From contig CANKZR010000001.1 in the NCBI GenBank assembly GCA_947488625.1, forward strand, positions 496,001 to 560,000: a stretch of 64,000 nucleotides of DNA, read 5' to 3'. Positions 45,427-54,006 of this stretch are shown here, piece by piece (positions within the stretch are counted from its first letter, which is position 1; each line of letters starts with the position of its first letter). The notes below the pieces were generated by a model that had not been told where the DNA came from, did not search any database, and saw nothing but the letters and a program-made list of their open reading frames with translations. Both the position numbers and the translations under genes were made by a program. Origin of the DNA: an uncultured Sphingomonadaceae bacterium (lineage in GTDB: Bacteria > Pseudomonadota > Alphaproteobacteria > Sphingomonadales > Sphingomonadaceae).

Positions 45427-46671
45427 ATGTTCGAATTCGATTCCTATCACATCCTGATGGCCGCAGCCGGTGCCATCATCATTGCTTCGTACTGGTTGCC
45501 GCGCTTCTTTTCCGGTCGCGAGCCTGCGGCGGCACCCTTGCTAATCCTCACCGGGTTTCTGGCATTTGTCTTCGTGCCGGAAATGCCGGGCGCGATCGAT
45601 CCGGTAAGCAACCCGCGCATCTGGGAAGTCACCGCAGAGCTGGCTGTGATCATCGGATTGTTCGGTACCGGACTGCGGATCGACAAGCTGCTGGGCCACG
45701 GGCTCTGGACACCGACGCTGCGCCTGCTCCTGCTGGGAATGCCGATCACCATCATCGCGCTGGCGCTGTTCGGCTGGCTGGCTGCAGGGATGACGATGGC
45801 GGGTGCGCTGCTGCTGGGCTCTATCCTTTCCCCCACCGATCCCGTGCTGGCAGGCGACGTGCAGGTCGGCCCTCCGCTGGAGGGTGGAGAGCATCCGGTG
45901 CGCTATGCGCTGACGACGGAAGCCGGATTGAACGATGGCCTGGCATTCCCCTTCGTCCACCTGGGCATCATGGTTGCGACGGCGGGCTTCCTGACCACCG
46001 ACATGCTGGCCGAATGGGCGCTGCGCGACTTGTTGTATCGCGTGGTGATGGGCGCTGCGGCAGGGGCGGGCGCAGGCTGGCTGCTGGGGCAGATCCTGTT
46101 CGACTGGCCGCGCCACAATGCGCTTTCGCAGACGCAATCGGGCGTGATCGCCTTTGCTGGCGTGATCTTCGCCTACGGTGCTACCGAACTGCTGGAGGGC
46201 TACGGCTTCATCGCCGCTTTCGTGGCTGGCCTGGTGCTTCGGCGTGAAGAATCGGAGGACCGTTTTCACGAGAAGCTGCACAGCTTTTCCGAGGCGCTGG
46301 AGCATACACTCACGGCTATCCTGCTGGTAGCCCTGGGGGCGGCGATCCCGGCGCTATGGCCCTATCTGGATTGGTCTCTCGCCATCATCGGGCTGGCGTT
46401 GATCTTCATCATCCGCCCGATGATCGGCTGGTTCATTCTTGCAAAAGCAGGGCTGGAAACGCGCGAACGGGCCACGGTGGCATTCTACGGTATCAGGGGT
46501 ATCGGTTCGATCTATTACCTCGCCTATGCGGGCCATCATGTGGACCTGGTGGACGAAGGCGCGCTGTGGGCGACGGTGGCTTTCACCATCGTTGTCTCGG
46601 CAACCGTCCACGGCCTGAGCGCAGGCGTCGCCGTCAGCCGCGCGACTGGCGAGGAAGAAGCGAAGGTCTAG
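45427..46671 (+). CDS. Cation:proton antiporter (CPA1/NhaP-type)
   Basis: A 414-residue membrane antiporter with 12-13 hydrophobic segments. The ion-binding region TDPVLAGDVQVGPP and the Asn-Asp motif in TEAGLNDGLAFPF (about residue 162) match the CPA1 family. FYGIRGIGSIYYLAYA near 360 is the conserved late helix with a basic residue. It exchanges Na+ or K+ for protons. The TAG stop lies in CTAG (46668-46671), the reverse strand of which is the ccmB stop. Confidence 0.93.
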   Translation: MFEFDSYHILMAAAGAIIIASYWLPRFFSGREPAAAPLLILTGFLAFVFVPEMPGAIDPVSNPRIWEVTAELAVIIGLFGTGLRIDKLLGHGLWTPTLRLLLLGMPITIIALALFGWLAAGMTMAGALLLGSILSPTDPVLAGDVQVGPPLEGGEHPVRYALTTEAGLNDGLAFPFVHLGIMVATAGFLTTDMLAEWALRDLLYRVVMGAAAGAGAGWLLGQILFDWPRHNALSQTQSGVIAFAGVIFAYGATELLEGYGFIAAFVAGLVLRREESEDRFHEKLHSFSEALEHTLTAILLVALGAAIPALWPYLDWSLAIIGLALIFIIRPMIGWFILAKAGLETRERATVAFYGIRGIGSIYYLAYAGHHVDLVDEGALWATVAFTIVVSATVHGLSAGVAVSRATGEEEAKV

Positions 46672-47330
46672 CCTTCTCGCGCTGCACGGATGGCGGCACC
46701 ACCTGCGAAAGGCGCGATGGCTACCAGCACCAGGCTGATCGCGGCGGTCAATGCAATGCCCCCTTCGCCCCCGGTGGATAGCGAGCCCGCGCCGAAGACG
46801 AGCAGCGGCACCGCCAGGGGGATAACGAGGAGACCGGAAAGCGCGGCGCCGCCACTGCGCAGCCCCACGGTCACTGCGGCGATGATGATACCGATGGCGG
46901 CAAGTCCGGGAGTTCCCGCCAGCAATCCCAACTCTACCGTTTGCAAGGTCGCCGCGTCGATGCCCAGCAGCGCGCTGGCGGGCAGGGCGGCCAGCATCAG
47001 GAACGGCCCGAAGCTGAGCCAGTGCGCCAGCAATCGCACGGCCACCACAACCTCTTCCGCAATGCCGCGAAGCGCCCACTGATCGAAGAAGCCGTTTTCC
47101 AGGTCGGGGGACAGCAGCCGGTCCAGCGGCAGGATTGCGGCCAGCAGCGCGGCCACCCAGATCACTCCGCCGCCGGTTGCGGCGAGCACATTGGGGCTTG
47201 GTCCGACGGCGAAGGGATAGAGCATGGCGACCGCCAAGAAGAACAGCAGCGGAAGCAGGGTGTTGCCTTTGCGCGCGCCGGGCAACAATTGCGCCAGATC
47301 ACGCAGTAACAGGGTGCGTATCGTGCTCAA
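46668..47330 (-). CDS. ccmB: Heme exporter protein CcmB
   Basis: A 220-residue six-helix membrane subunit of the CcmABCD exporter, used in cytochrome c maturation. Seen: an N-terminal cytoplasmic LLLRDLAQLLPGARKGNTLLPLLFFLAVAMLYPFAVGP opening, LLSPDLENGFFDQW, and repeated glycine-rich helices to the end. Its start overlaps the ccmA stop by 4 bases. Confidence 0.95.
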   Translation of the reverse strand: MSTIRTLLLRDLAQLLPGARKGNTLLPLLFFLAVAMLYPFAVGPSPNVLAATGGGVIWVAALLAAILPLDRLLSPDLENGFFDQWALRGIAEEVVVAVRLLAHWLSFGPFLMLAALPASALLGIDAATLQTVELGLLAGTPGLAAIGIIIAAVTVGLRSGGAALSGLLVIPLAVPLLVFGAGSLSTGGEGGIALTAAISLVLVAIAPFAGGAAIRAAREG

Positions 47331-47920
47331 CGAACCAGTTCCCGTGTGAAGTCCGGCAAATGCAAGACAGCCATGCCGGGTACGGCAATCTGCTGATGGC
47401 TGGCGACAACGGCAATACCCCCACCTGCGACGTGCTGCGCCACGAGTGTTTGCACCATCGCAACGGCATCGCGGTCCAGCCCGTTCAGCGGCTCGTCCAA
47501 AAGCCAGATCTGTGCATTCTGCCCCAGCAGCCGTGCAAGCGCGGCGCGTTTGCGCTGGCCGGTGGAAAGATAGCGTACCGGCACGTCCAGCAGGTCTGCG
47601 AGACCAAGCGTTTCAAGGTTGGCAGCATCTACCGCGCCATCCAGCCCGGCCCAGAACGCCAGCGCGCGGCCCAGCGGCAGATGCTCGTCCAGCGCCAGCG
47701 ACTGGTCGATCAATGCCACGCTGCCTGCACGCTCCACCGTGCCTGCATAAGGGCGCAACAATCCGGCAAGGATGCGGATCAGGCTCGACTTGCCCGTGCC
47801 ATTCGCGCCGGTGACATGGCATGCCGCTCCTGCGTCGAGATTTAGCGATAGCCCGCGGAACAGCAATCGCTCCCCACGGCGGCACGCGAGATCATCGACA
47901 ATAAGGCGGGACGCTTCCAT
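47327..47920 (-). CDS. ccmA: Heme ABC exporter ATP-binding protein CcmA
   Basis: A 197-residue ABC ATPase. Walker A is GANGTGKSS (38-46), the signature LSTGQRKRAALARLL near 133-147, Walker B IWLLDEPLNGLD follows and the H-loop is VASHQQ. It powers the CcmABCD complex that releases CcmE from haem-loaded CcmC. ATG 47920 fits the family; an extension to 47962 is not conserved. ccmC, ccmD and ccmE are not in this window. Confidence 0.94.
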   Translation of the reverse strand: MEASRLIVDDLACRRGERLLFRGLSLNLDAGAACHVTGANGTGKSSLIRILAGLLRPYAGTVERAGSVALIDQSLALDEHLPLGRALAFWAGLDGAVDAANLETLGLADLLDVPVRYLSTGQRKRAALARLLGQNAQIWLLDEPLNGLDRDAVAMVQTLVAQHVAGGGIAVVASHQQIAVPGMAVLHLPDFTRELVR

Positions 47921-47973
47921 TGGCAGAGGCGTTAGGGCAGGGAAGCCACAACACGCAAGCAAGGGAGTAGCCG

Positions 47974-48261
47974 ATGAGCGTCGAGAAACTGAATGAGGCC
48001 AACGCGAAAACCGCTCTGGCGCAACTGGACGGTTGGGAGTTTGACCGGGATGGCGACGCGATCCGCAAGGTCTTCGAATTCTCCGATTTCAGCGAGGCAT
48101 GGGCCTTCATGAACCGCGTCGCCTTGATCGCGGAAAAGTCGGACCACCATCCCGAGTGGTTCAACGTCTACAACAAGGTGGATATCACCTTGACCACGCA
48201 TGACGCCGGCGGCCTGTCGCAGCGCGATGTGGATATGGCCCAGGCGATAGAGGCGCTATAG
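47974..48261 (+). CDS. phhB: Pterin-4a-carbinolamine dehydratase
   Basis: A 95-residue DCoH/PhhB fold protein that dehydrates 4a-hydroxytetrahydrobiopterin during aromatic amino acid hydroxylation. The active segment HHPEW (58-62) follows EKSD, and His76 is in [15 protein letters not shown] is preceded by GGGAGT. No phenylalanine hydroxylase gene is next to it. Confidence 0.95.
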   Translation: MSVEKLNEANAKTALAQLDGWEFDRDGDAIRKVFEFSDFSEAWAFMNRVALIAEKSDHHPEWFNVYNKVDITLTTHDAGGLSQRDVDMAQAIEAL

Positions 48262-48272
48262 ACGGCATTTCC

Positions 48273-49103
48273 TCAGCCCGTAGCGGGGCGACCTTCGCTG
48301 CGTTCATGGGCATCGGCCAGCGTGCGTGCGCGGTTGCGCAGCTTTCCGGGAAACCACTTGGCAACCCGCGCCAGTTTGCGCGCGGTCTTGCCGACGAGGG
48401 TGTGCACTTTCTTGCCGTGGACGGCGTTCCACGCTTCCTGTGCAACGACCTCCACCGGCGTGAATTCCAGCCCGGCCTTCACCACCGCTTCGCGAATCGG
48501 CGTGTTGCGGCTGCGGTTGGGCGGCTGTTGCAGCAAAGGCGTATCGATGAAGCTGGGCATGAGAGAGCGCACCTTGATGCCATGCACGCTCCATTCCGCG
48601 TCCAGGCTCTCGGTCAACGATTTCACGCCTGCTTTCGTCGCGCCATAGACGCTCTGGTTGGCCATGCCATAGATCGCCGCTGCACTGGCCGTATTGAGAA
48701 GACAGGCATCGGGGGCGGCGGCCTTGAGGTATTCGAAGCTTGCCTTCGCGCCGTAGAAAACCGCGCGCAGGTTTACATCCAGCAGCAGATCGAGCTCCTC
48801 GTGCGATACCTCTGTCAGCGGCCCACCGGACGGGAGACCCGCGTTGTTGGCGATAACATTGATCGATCCGTCGGAATGAGCTGCAAAATCCGACAGTGCC
48901 ACATCCCAGCCCGTGCGACTGGTGACATCGAAGGTGTAGGTGTGGCACTGGCCTTCCGGCAGCAGCGCCTTCGTTTCCTCAAGGCCCGCGGAATTGCGAT
49001 CCGCGATCCCCACGCGCCAGCCTTGCGCGGCGAATTTTTGCGCAATGGCGCGGCCGATACCCGATGCGCCGCCGGTAATGAAAATGCTTTTCTGGCCGTT
49101 CAT
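48273..49103 (-). CDS. SDR-family oxidoreductase (copy A)
   Basis: A 276-residue classical SDR: TGGASGIGRAI near residue 11, NNAG (about 86), and the YxxxK motif in YGATKAG with a preceding Ser (LLNTASAAAIYG). The C terminus carries an Arg-rich amphipathic helix after LVGKTARKLARVAKWFPG, not usual in short SDRs. It and the neighbour at 49150 share most of their layout including this tail, so they are tandem paralogues. Substrate unknown. Confidence 0.88.
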   Translation of the reverse strand: MNGQKSIFITGGASGIGRAIAQKFAAQGWRVGIADRNSAGLEETKALLPEGQCHTYTFDVTSRTGWDVALSDFAAHSDGSINVIANNAGLPSGGPLTEVSHEELDLLLDVNLRAVFYGAKASFEYLKAAAPDACLLNTASAAAIYGMANQSVYGATKAGVKSLTESLDAEWSVHGIKVRSLMPSFIDTPLLQQPPNRSRNTPIREAVVKAGLEFTPVEVVAQEAWNAVHGKKVHTLVGKTARKLARVAKWFPGKLRNRARTLADAHERSEGRPATG

Positions 49104-49149
49104 GCCCGCCTCTCCTTTCAGCGTGCTATTGGCTCACAGGCGGAGTGCG

Positions 49150-49965
49150 TCAACCCATGGGTCTAAGGCCGCGATCCGCCAGTTCGCGAGAGCGTTTGCG
49201 GATGTAGTCCGGCATCCATCGAGCGGCGCGGGCAAGCGTATGCGCGGTCTTGCCGACCGGATTGTGCAGCTTCGTACCGTTCACGGCGCGCCAGAATGTT
49301 TCTGCCACATCCTCCACCGGAGTAAATTCCAGCCCTGCATCGGCGACCCGGTCGCGGATGGGGCGGTTGTCGTGCGCATGGCTTGCCTGGGCGAGCAATG
49401 GCGTATCGATGAAGCTGGGCATCACGTCCGTTACCCGAATACCGTCCGCCGCCCATTCGATATCGAGGCTTTCGGTTATGCCGCGCACGCCGAACTTGCT
49501 GGCGCAATAGACGCTCATCCCCGCCTGTCCGTAGATACCCGCCGCGCTGCACGTGTTGACGAGGCAGGAACCGGGCGCAGCTTCCTTCAGGTAGGGATAC
49601 GCGGCACGCGCGCCATAGATTACGCCGCCAAGATTGATGGCCAGGGTGCGGTCTATCTCTGCAGTGGTAAGGTCTGCCAGCGCGCCGCCCAGCGGCACGC
49701 CTGCGTTGTTTGCCATGGCATCGATCCGGCCACCGCAAGCCTCATTAAAGTCCTTCAGTGCACGGTCCCACTGTTCAGGCTCGCGCACGTCGAGCGTGTG
49801 GGATGACCATGTACCATCGGGAAGCGATGCGCCTGTCCCGGCCATGCCGTCTTTGTCGATATCACCCAGGCCGACGAACCATCCGCCCTGTGAAAAGCGC
49901 CGGGCAATGGCACGGCCAAGGCCAGAGCCGCCGCCGGTGATGAAAATGCTCTTGTAGTCGATCAT
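49150..49965 (-). CDS. SDR-family oxidoreductase (copy B)
   Basis: A 271-residue SDR paralogue of the adjacent gene. TGGGSGLGRAI is the cofactor motif; NNAG, the Ser in CLVNTCSAAGIYG and the YxxxK in YCASKFG follow. The C-terminal part repeats the pattern VGKTAHTLARAARWMPDYIRKR seen in copy A. The two genes are 46 bases apart in the same direction, indicating an old local duplication. Confidence 0.88.
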   Translation of the reverse strand: MIDYKSIFITGGGSGLGRAIARRFSQGGWFVGLGDIDKDGMAGTGASLPDGTWSSHTLDVREPEQWDRALKDFNEACGGRIDAMANNAGVPLGGALADLTTAEIDRTLAINLGGVIYGARAAYPYLKEAAPGSCLVNTCSAAGIYGQAGMSVYCASKFGVRGITESLDIEWAADGIRVTDVMPSFIDTPLLAQASHAHDNRPIRDRVADAGLEFTPVEDVAETFWRAVNGTKLHNPVGKTAHTLARAARWMPDYIRKRSRELADRGLRPMG

Positions 49966-50017
49966 ACCGCTCTCCCCGTGCAGGTGAGAGCGATATCACT
50001 ACTGACATTACTGTCAA

Positions 50018-51988
50018 CTACAGGCCGATATGTTCCTTGCCGGTGCGAATTTCAGCGGTCGAGGCGTCCAGCACATCGCCCATCGGTTCTGCCCGTCCGC
50101 CGATGCATTCGGCAAGGAAGTTTTCGGCGATGGCGTTGAAGGCGATATTGTTTTCGGGGCGATGGAAGCCGTGGCCCTCGTCGGGGAAGAGGACATAGGT
50201 GACGGGCACCGAATCGCGCTCCATGGCCTGAACAATCTGGTCGCTTTCGGCCTGCTTCACGCGTGGATCGTTGGCCCCCTGGCCGATCAGAAGCGGCTTT
50301 GTGATCTCGCGCGCCTTGTACAGCGGGCTGATGGATTTGAGGAATTCCAGACCTTCGTCGGTCGTGGGATCGCCCATCCGCTCGTGAAACTGCTTTACCA
50401 GCGGCTCCCAGTAGGGCGGGATGGTTTCCAGCAAGGTTTCGAGGTTGGAAGGGCCCACGATATCTACGCCGCAGGCAAAGGTCTCCGGCGTAAACGCCAG
50501 GCCGACCAGCGTGGCATAGCCGCCATAGCTGCCACCCATGATGGCGATCTTGTCCTTCTCGGTAATCCCTTCGGCCACGGCCCAGTCCACCGCATCCAGC
50601 AGATCGTCGTGCATCTTGCCCGACCATTCCAGGTTGCCGGCGTTGATGAAATCCTTGCCGAAACCGGTGGAGCCGCGAAAATTGACCGAAAGCACGGCAT
50701 AGCCGCGATTGGCCAGCCACTGGTGCGTGCGGTTGTAGCCATAGGCATCGCGCGCCCAAGGCCCGCCGTGCACCACCAGCACCATCGGCACCGGCGCTTG
50801 CGGAATGCCCTCACCATCGGAATCGCTTTGCGGGGGTAGGGTGAGATAGCTTGGCAGGGTCAGCCCGTCGCGAGCCTTGATTTCGCGCGGGTACATGGGC
50901 TGCAGCGGGGCACCTTCCAGCTCCGGCTGACCGGTATAGAACTTTGTCAGCGTCATGGCGTCGCGATCGAACAGATAGGCGGCGACGGGCGCTGTCAGCG
51001 GATCGTTCGCGACCAGCCAGCGCCGATCATCGTCGGTGCGCGACTGCACCCCGAAATCGCCCTCCAGCCGGTCTCGAAGCCAGTCGAGGGACTTGCCGAT
51101 TTCCGGGTCGATCGCATGGTGTTCCGTACGCAGGTAGGTGGCGCTCCAGGCCTGCACTTCGCCTGTCTGCTTGTGCCGCAGGGTTCCGCCGATATCGGCC
51201 TTGTCACGCTCTGCAATCAACCTGCGCTCGCCCGTCTCAGTGTTCTCGGCGAACAGGGCCGCGGTGTTGCGACCCCTGCTGTCGAGCCAGTAGAGCGTCT
51301 TGCCGTCAGTGGTGTAGCCCGCCATCCCGGTTGTGAGAGCATCGTCCAGCCCGGTGCGCTCTCGCGGTGCTTCCTCCACCTTGCCATCGGCCATGAGGTG
51401 CATGTCCGTTCCGCCCTCGGCATTCTGCCGCACGGCCCAGCGCAGGTTCAGGCTGTCATCCGCCTCGAAGCCTGCCCACTCGTTGTTCTCGAAAACCAGC
51501 TCGAGCTCGCCGTTGCCAAGGTCCAGCATGTAGACATCGTGAAACCGCGCGTCGCGGTTGTTGATGCCCACCAGCAGCCTGTCCTTGATAATGTTGGATG
51601 AACCGATGATCTGTGCGCGGGTTTCCTCGAAAGGCGTAAGGCACCTTTCGTCCGCACCCTCCGCTATGCCGATCTGGTAGAGAAGGTAATTCTCGTCCCC
51701 CTCCTTGTCGCGCACGTAAAGCAGGCTCTGGCTGTCAGGCGCCCACGAATAGCTCGGGATCGGGCGATCGGTGGCGCTGGTCATGCGGCGCGCATTATCG
51801 GGATCGTCGGCAGACGCCATGAATACGTTCATCACGCCTTCCCAGGGCGCCATCCAGCTGACCCACCTGCCATCCGGACTGATCTTCCCTTGCGCGCGCG
51901 TGGGATTGCCGAACAGGTGATCGCGCGGGATCAGCGGAGTGTCGGAAACGCGGGCAGCGGCGTCAGATCGTGCGGTGGTGGCGGTCAT
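50018..51988 (-). CDS. S9-family prolyl oligopeptidase (acyl-aminoacyl/dipeptidyl peptidase-like)
   Basis: A 656-residue serine peptidase with an N-terminal beta-propeller (about 30-390, including a TolB-like WD pattern SPDGRWVSWMAPWEG) and a C-terminal alpha/beta hydrolase domain. Nucleophile Ser487 is in GGSYGGYATL; the Asp and His are in GANDPRVKQAES and PDEGHGF. No signal peptide is seen, so it is probably cytoplasmic and cuts short peptides. It is followed by the SDR pair. Confidence 0.93.
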   Translation of the reverse strand: MTATTARSDAAARVSDTPLIPRDHLFGNPTRAQGKISPDGRWVSWMAPWEGVMNVFMASADDPDNARRMTSATDRPIPSYSWAPDSQSLLYVRDKEGDENYLLYQIGIAEGADERCLTPFEETRAQIIGSSNIIKDRLLVGINNRDARFHDVYMLDLGNGELELVFENNEWAGFEADDSLNLRWAVRQNAEGGTDMHLMADGKVEEAPRERTGLDDALTTGMAGYTTDGKTLYWLDSRGRNTAALFAENTETGERRLIAERDKADIGGTLRHKQTGEVQAWSATYLRTEHHAIDPEIGKSLDWLRDRLEGDFGVQSRTDDDRRWLVANDPLTAPVAAYLFDRDAMTLTKFYTGQPELEGAPLQPMYPREIKARDGLTLPSYLTLPPQSDSDGEGIPQAPVPMVLVVHGGPWARDAYGYNRTHQWLANRGYAVLSVNFRGSTGFGKDFINAGNLEWSGKMHDDLLDAVDWAVAEGITEKDKIAIMGGSYGGYATLVGLAFTPETFACGVDIVGPSNLETLLETIPPYWEPLVKQFHERMGDPTTDEGLEFLKSISPLYKAREITKPLLIGQGANDPRVKQAESDQIVQAMERDSVPVTYVLFPDEGHGFHRPENNIAFNAIAENFLAECIGGRAEPMGDVLDASTAEIRTGKEHIGL

Positions 51989-52106
51989 GGTGTCTCCCTT
52001 TGTGTGGCATGACAGCTAGGGACGCGGGGGATAAATGCAATGAAGGCGAGGATCTATCGAAGCCCGTTGGCTACCCAACCACGAGTCTTTCGTTTTCCGG
52101 ATCTGC

Positions 52107-52622
52107 CTAGAGTATTCCGCCAATCACCCAGATGAGCACGACGGTGTAAATCAGTATGGCACCCACCATGAAAACCGGATTGATGCGATCAGGCAGGGAG
52201 GCCCTGGTCATTTCGCCGACACGACCAAGCAGTTCCGGCCAAGTGTAGGACACGAAGTCGCCTTGCGACATCACCGCGATAAGCTTGTCGTTTTCATCTA
52301 CGACGGGAAGTCTGCGGAACCGCTCGTTCGACATGATGCGAAGCCAATCGAGCAGATCATCGTCTGCCTTCGCCTTGCGGACCGCAGCGGTCATGATTTC
52401 CTCGACCCTCGTCGTCTTCGGGTCGAGGTCTTTGGCTATTAATCGACGAAAGATATCGCGCTCGGTCATGAGACCGAGCACGTGATGACCCTCGTCCAAT
52501 ACCACAATCGAACCGAAGTTCTGCGCTGCCATCCGTTTTACCGCATCAAATACAGTTTCGTCGGGAGCACAGGTAAGCGGTGCGACCTTTTGTGCGAATT
52601 CCTTACGGTCACTGATCTTCAT
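52107..52622 (-). CDS. CBS-pair protein with C-terminal membrane anchor
   Basis: A 171-residue protein with two CBS domains (about 12-63 and 72-126) that usually bind adenosyl ligands. GSIVVLDEGHHVLGLMTERDIFRR and FRRLPVVDENDKLIAVMSQGD mark the two halves. Residues 148-171 form one hydrophobic helix at the very C terminus, so it is likely tail-anchored in the inner membrane. Its ATG overlaps the stop of a small upstream reading frame as ATGA, suggesting coupled translation. Confidence 0.88.
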   Translation of the reverse strand: MKISDRKEFAQKVAPLTCAPDETVFDAVKRMAAQNFGSIVVLDEGHHVLGLMTERDIFRRLIAKDLDPKTTRVEEIMTAAVRKAKADDDLLDWLRIMSNERFRRLPVVDENDKLIAVMSQGDFVSYTWPELLGRVGEMTRASLPDRINPVFMVGAILIYTVVLIWVIGGIL

Positions 52623-52786
52623 TGGAGCATATCCTCGTATAGCCAGGCATATCGACGATGGCTGGAGGAATCGCGTTTGAGATCAAGCGCGCCACGGATA
52701 CCAAAGAACTTATCAGCCTCCCGGACGGGTGGCCTGGCTCCGAGTAAAGATGAGCGGATAAATGAGAAGGCGGTGGCGGTCTTCAT
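52619..52786 (-). CDS. Small hypothetical protein coupled to the CBS protein
   Basis: A 55-residue reading frame of unknown family, basic, without membrane segment: MKTATAFSFIRSSLLGARPP, then GIRGALDLKRDSSSHRRYAW and LYEDMLQ. GAGAGGA lies about 6 bases before ATG 52786, an ATG at 52792 is also in frame, and the TGA stop overlaps the CBS start codon. The strong ribosome-binding site plus ATGA junction argue for a real gene; there is no homology evidence. Confidence 0.55.
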   Translation of the reverse strand: MKTATAFSFIRSSLLGARPPVREADKFFGIRGALDLKRDSSSHRRYAWLYEDMLQ

Positions 52787-52875
52787 TATCATTCCTCTCT
52801 TTCTCACGGAATTGCCCGCTATCTTTCAGCTAAGCCGATATTGTCGTCAGAGAATGAGGAATTCAGATCGTTCTG

Positions 52876-52896
52876 ACCACCTGACCAATAGGTGGT
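52876..52896. other. Inverted repeat upstream of the small gene
   Basis: ACCACCT (52876-52882) and AGGTGGT (52890-52896) are separated by 7 bases; CTGACCA is repeated at 52873 and 52881. It lies between the glycosylase stop and the small gene, in a locally AT-rich 150-base gap. No U-run follows. Operator or promoter element is possible. Confidence 0.4.
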
Positions 52897-52936
52897 GTGT
52901 TGAGATGTTATCTTGGCCCTACGCTATTTTGTTAGC

Positions 52937-53554
52937 CTAAAGCGCCGGATTGTTATAACAATGCCATGTAAAAATTGCCGTGGCTCCGCGATACGGGCGC
53001 CATGGTTCGGCCAGGGCGCGCGTCGCCTTTTCATCCGGGCGTTCGTCTAGGCCCAGGATATTTCCGATCCCTGCCATCACCGCAAGGTCTCCGGCAGGCC
53101 AGATGTCCGGGCGACCCTCCGCGAACAGCAGGTATATCTCGGCAGACCAGCGTCCGACGCCCTTGATCTTCGTCAGTTCGGCAATCGCTTCCTCGTCATC
53201 TTTCGGAAGGTTTTCGAATTCGACTTCGCCTGCTGCCACCAGTTCGCACAGGCTGCGGGCATAGCCCTGCTTCTGGCGCGAGAGGCCGCAGGCGCGCAGC
53301 GTGTCGAAATCGCGTTCCAGAAGGCAGGAGGGGGTAAAGCCTTCGCCCAGTTCCGCCTCCAGCTTGTTCCACATCGAACTGGCAGCCGCGACGGAGACCT
53401 GCTGGCCGACGATGGTGCGCAGCATCGTCTTGTAGCCGGTATCGCGGATGCGAGGTTCTGGATAACCGGCGATTTCCAGCGCGCGCGCTATTTTGGGCTC
53501 GCGTTCGGCGACGTTGTCCAATCCTGTCTTGATCTGCGTTGCGTTCAGTCCCAT
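52937..53554 (-). CDS. DNA-3-methyladenine glycosylase II family protein
   Basis: A 205-residue HhH-GPD base-excision glycosylase of the AlkA group that removes alkylated bases. The HhH motif is in [18 protein letters not shown]; the catalytic Asp156 is in [25 protein letters not shown] is the family helix pair. It lacks the extra N-terminal domain of E. coli AlkA, as usual for short bacterial forms. ATG 53554 has AAGGAA 6 bases upstream. Confidence 0.92.
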   Translation of the reverse strand: MGLNATQIKTGLDNVAEREPKIARALEIAGYPEPRIRDTGYKTMLRTIVGQQVSVAAASSMWNKLEAELGEGFTPSCLLERDFDTLRACGLSRQKQGYARSLCELVAAGEVEFENLPKDDEEAIAELTKIKGVGRWSAEIYLLFAEGRPDIWPAGDLAVMAGIGNILGLDERPDEKATRALAEPWRPYRGATAIFTWHCYNNPAL

Positions 53555-53625
53555 CGCCTGTTCCTTGCCAATTGCGCGCGGATTGCCTAGCAGCGCCGCG
53601 TTCGATAACCAGAGGAATTGCACGC

Positions 53626-53943
53626 ATGCCCACGCTCAATGTCACCAACCGCTCCGGTGAGGAAACCGCAGTCGAAGTCGGCGAAGGCCTGACCGTGATG
53701 GAAGCCATCCGCGACAACGGCTTCGACGAACTGCTGGCACTGTGCGGTGGTTGCTGTTCCTGCGCCACCTGCCACGTGATCGTGGACCCAGCTTTTATGG
53801 ACAAGCTTCCGGAAATGAGTGAAGACGAGGACGACCTTCTCGATTCCAGCGATCACCGGGCAGAAAACTCTCGCCTTTCATGCCAGATTCCCATGACCGC
53901 CGATCTGGATGGCCTGAAGGTGCGGATCGCCGAAGAAGATTGA
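53626..53943 (+). CDS. [2Fe-2S] ferredoxin, adrenodoxin type
   Basis: A 105-residue ferredoxin. The cluster ligands are Cys40, Cys46 and Cys49 in [10 protein letters not shown], plus Cys86 in RLSCQIPM; Cys43 and Cys44 are extra. The acidic [10 protein letters not shown] helix is the usual partner-binding surface. Such proteins pass electrons to cytochrome P450 systems or help Fe-S assembly; no P450 or reductase is adjacent. The start has AGAGGA 9 bases upstream. Confidence 0.95.
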   Translation: MPTLNVTNRSGEETAVEVGEGLTVMEAIRDNGFDELLALCGGCCSCATCHVIVDPAFMDKLPEMSEDEDDLLDSSDHRAENSRLSCQIPMTADLDGLKVRIAEED

Positions 53944-54006
53944 GTTGCGCAGGGCCAAGGGCTTCTCGCATTGCGCGGGGGCCTGCCGCGTCCTAAATCC
54001 GCATTC

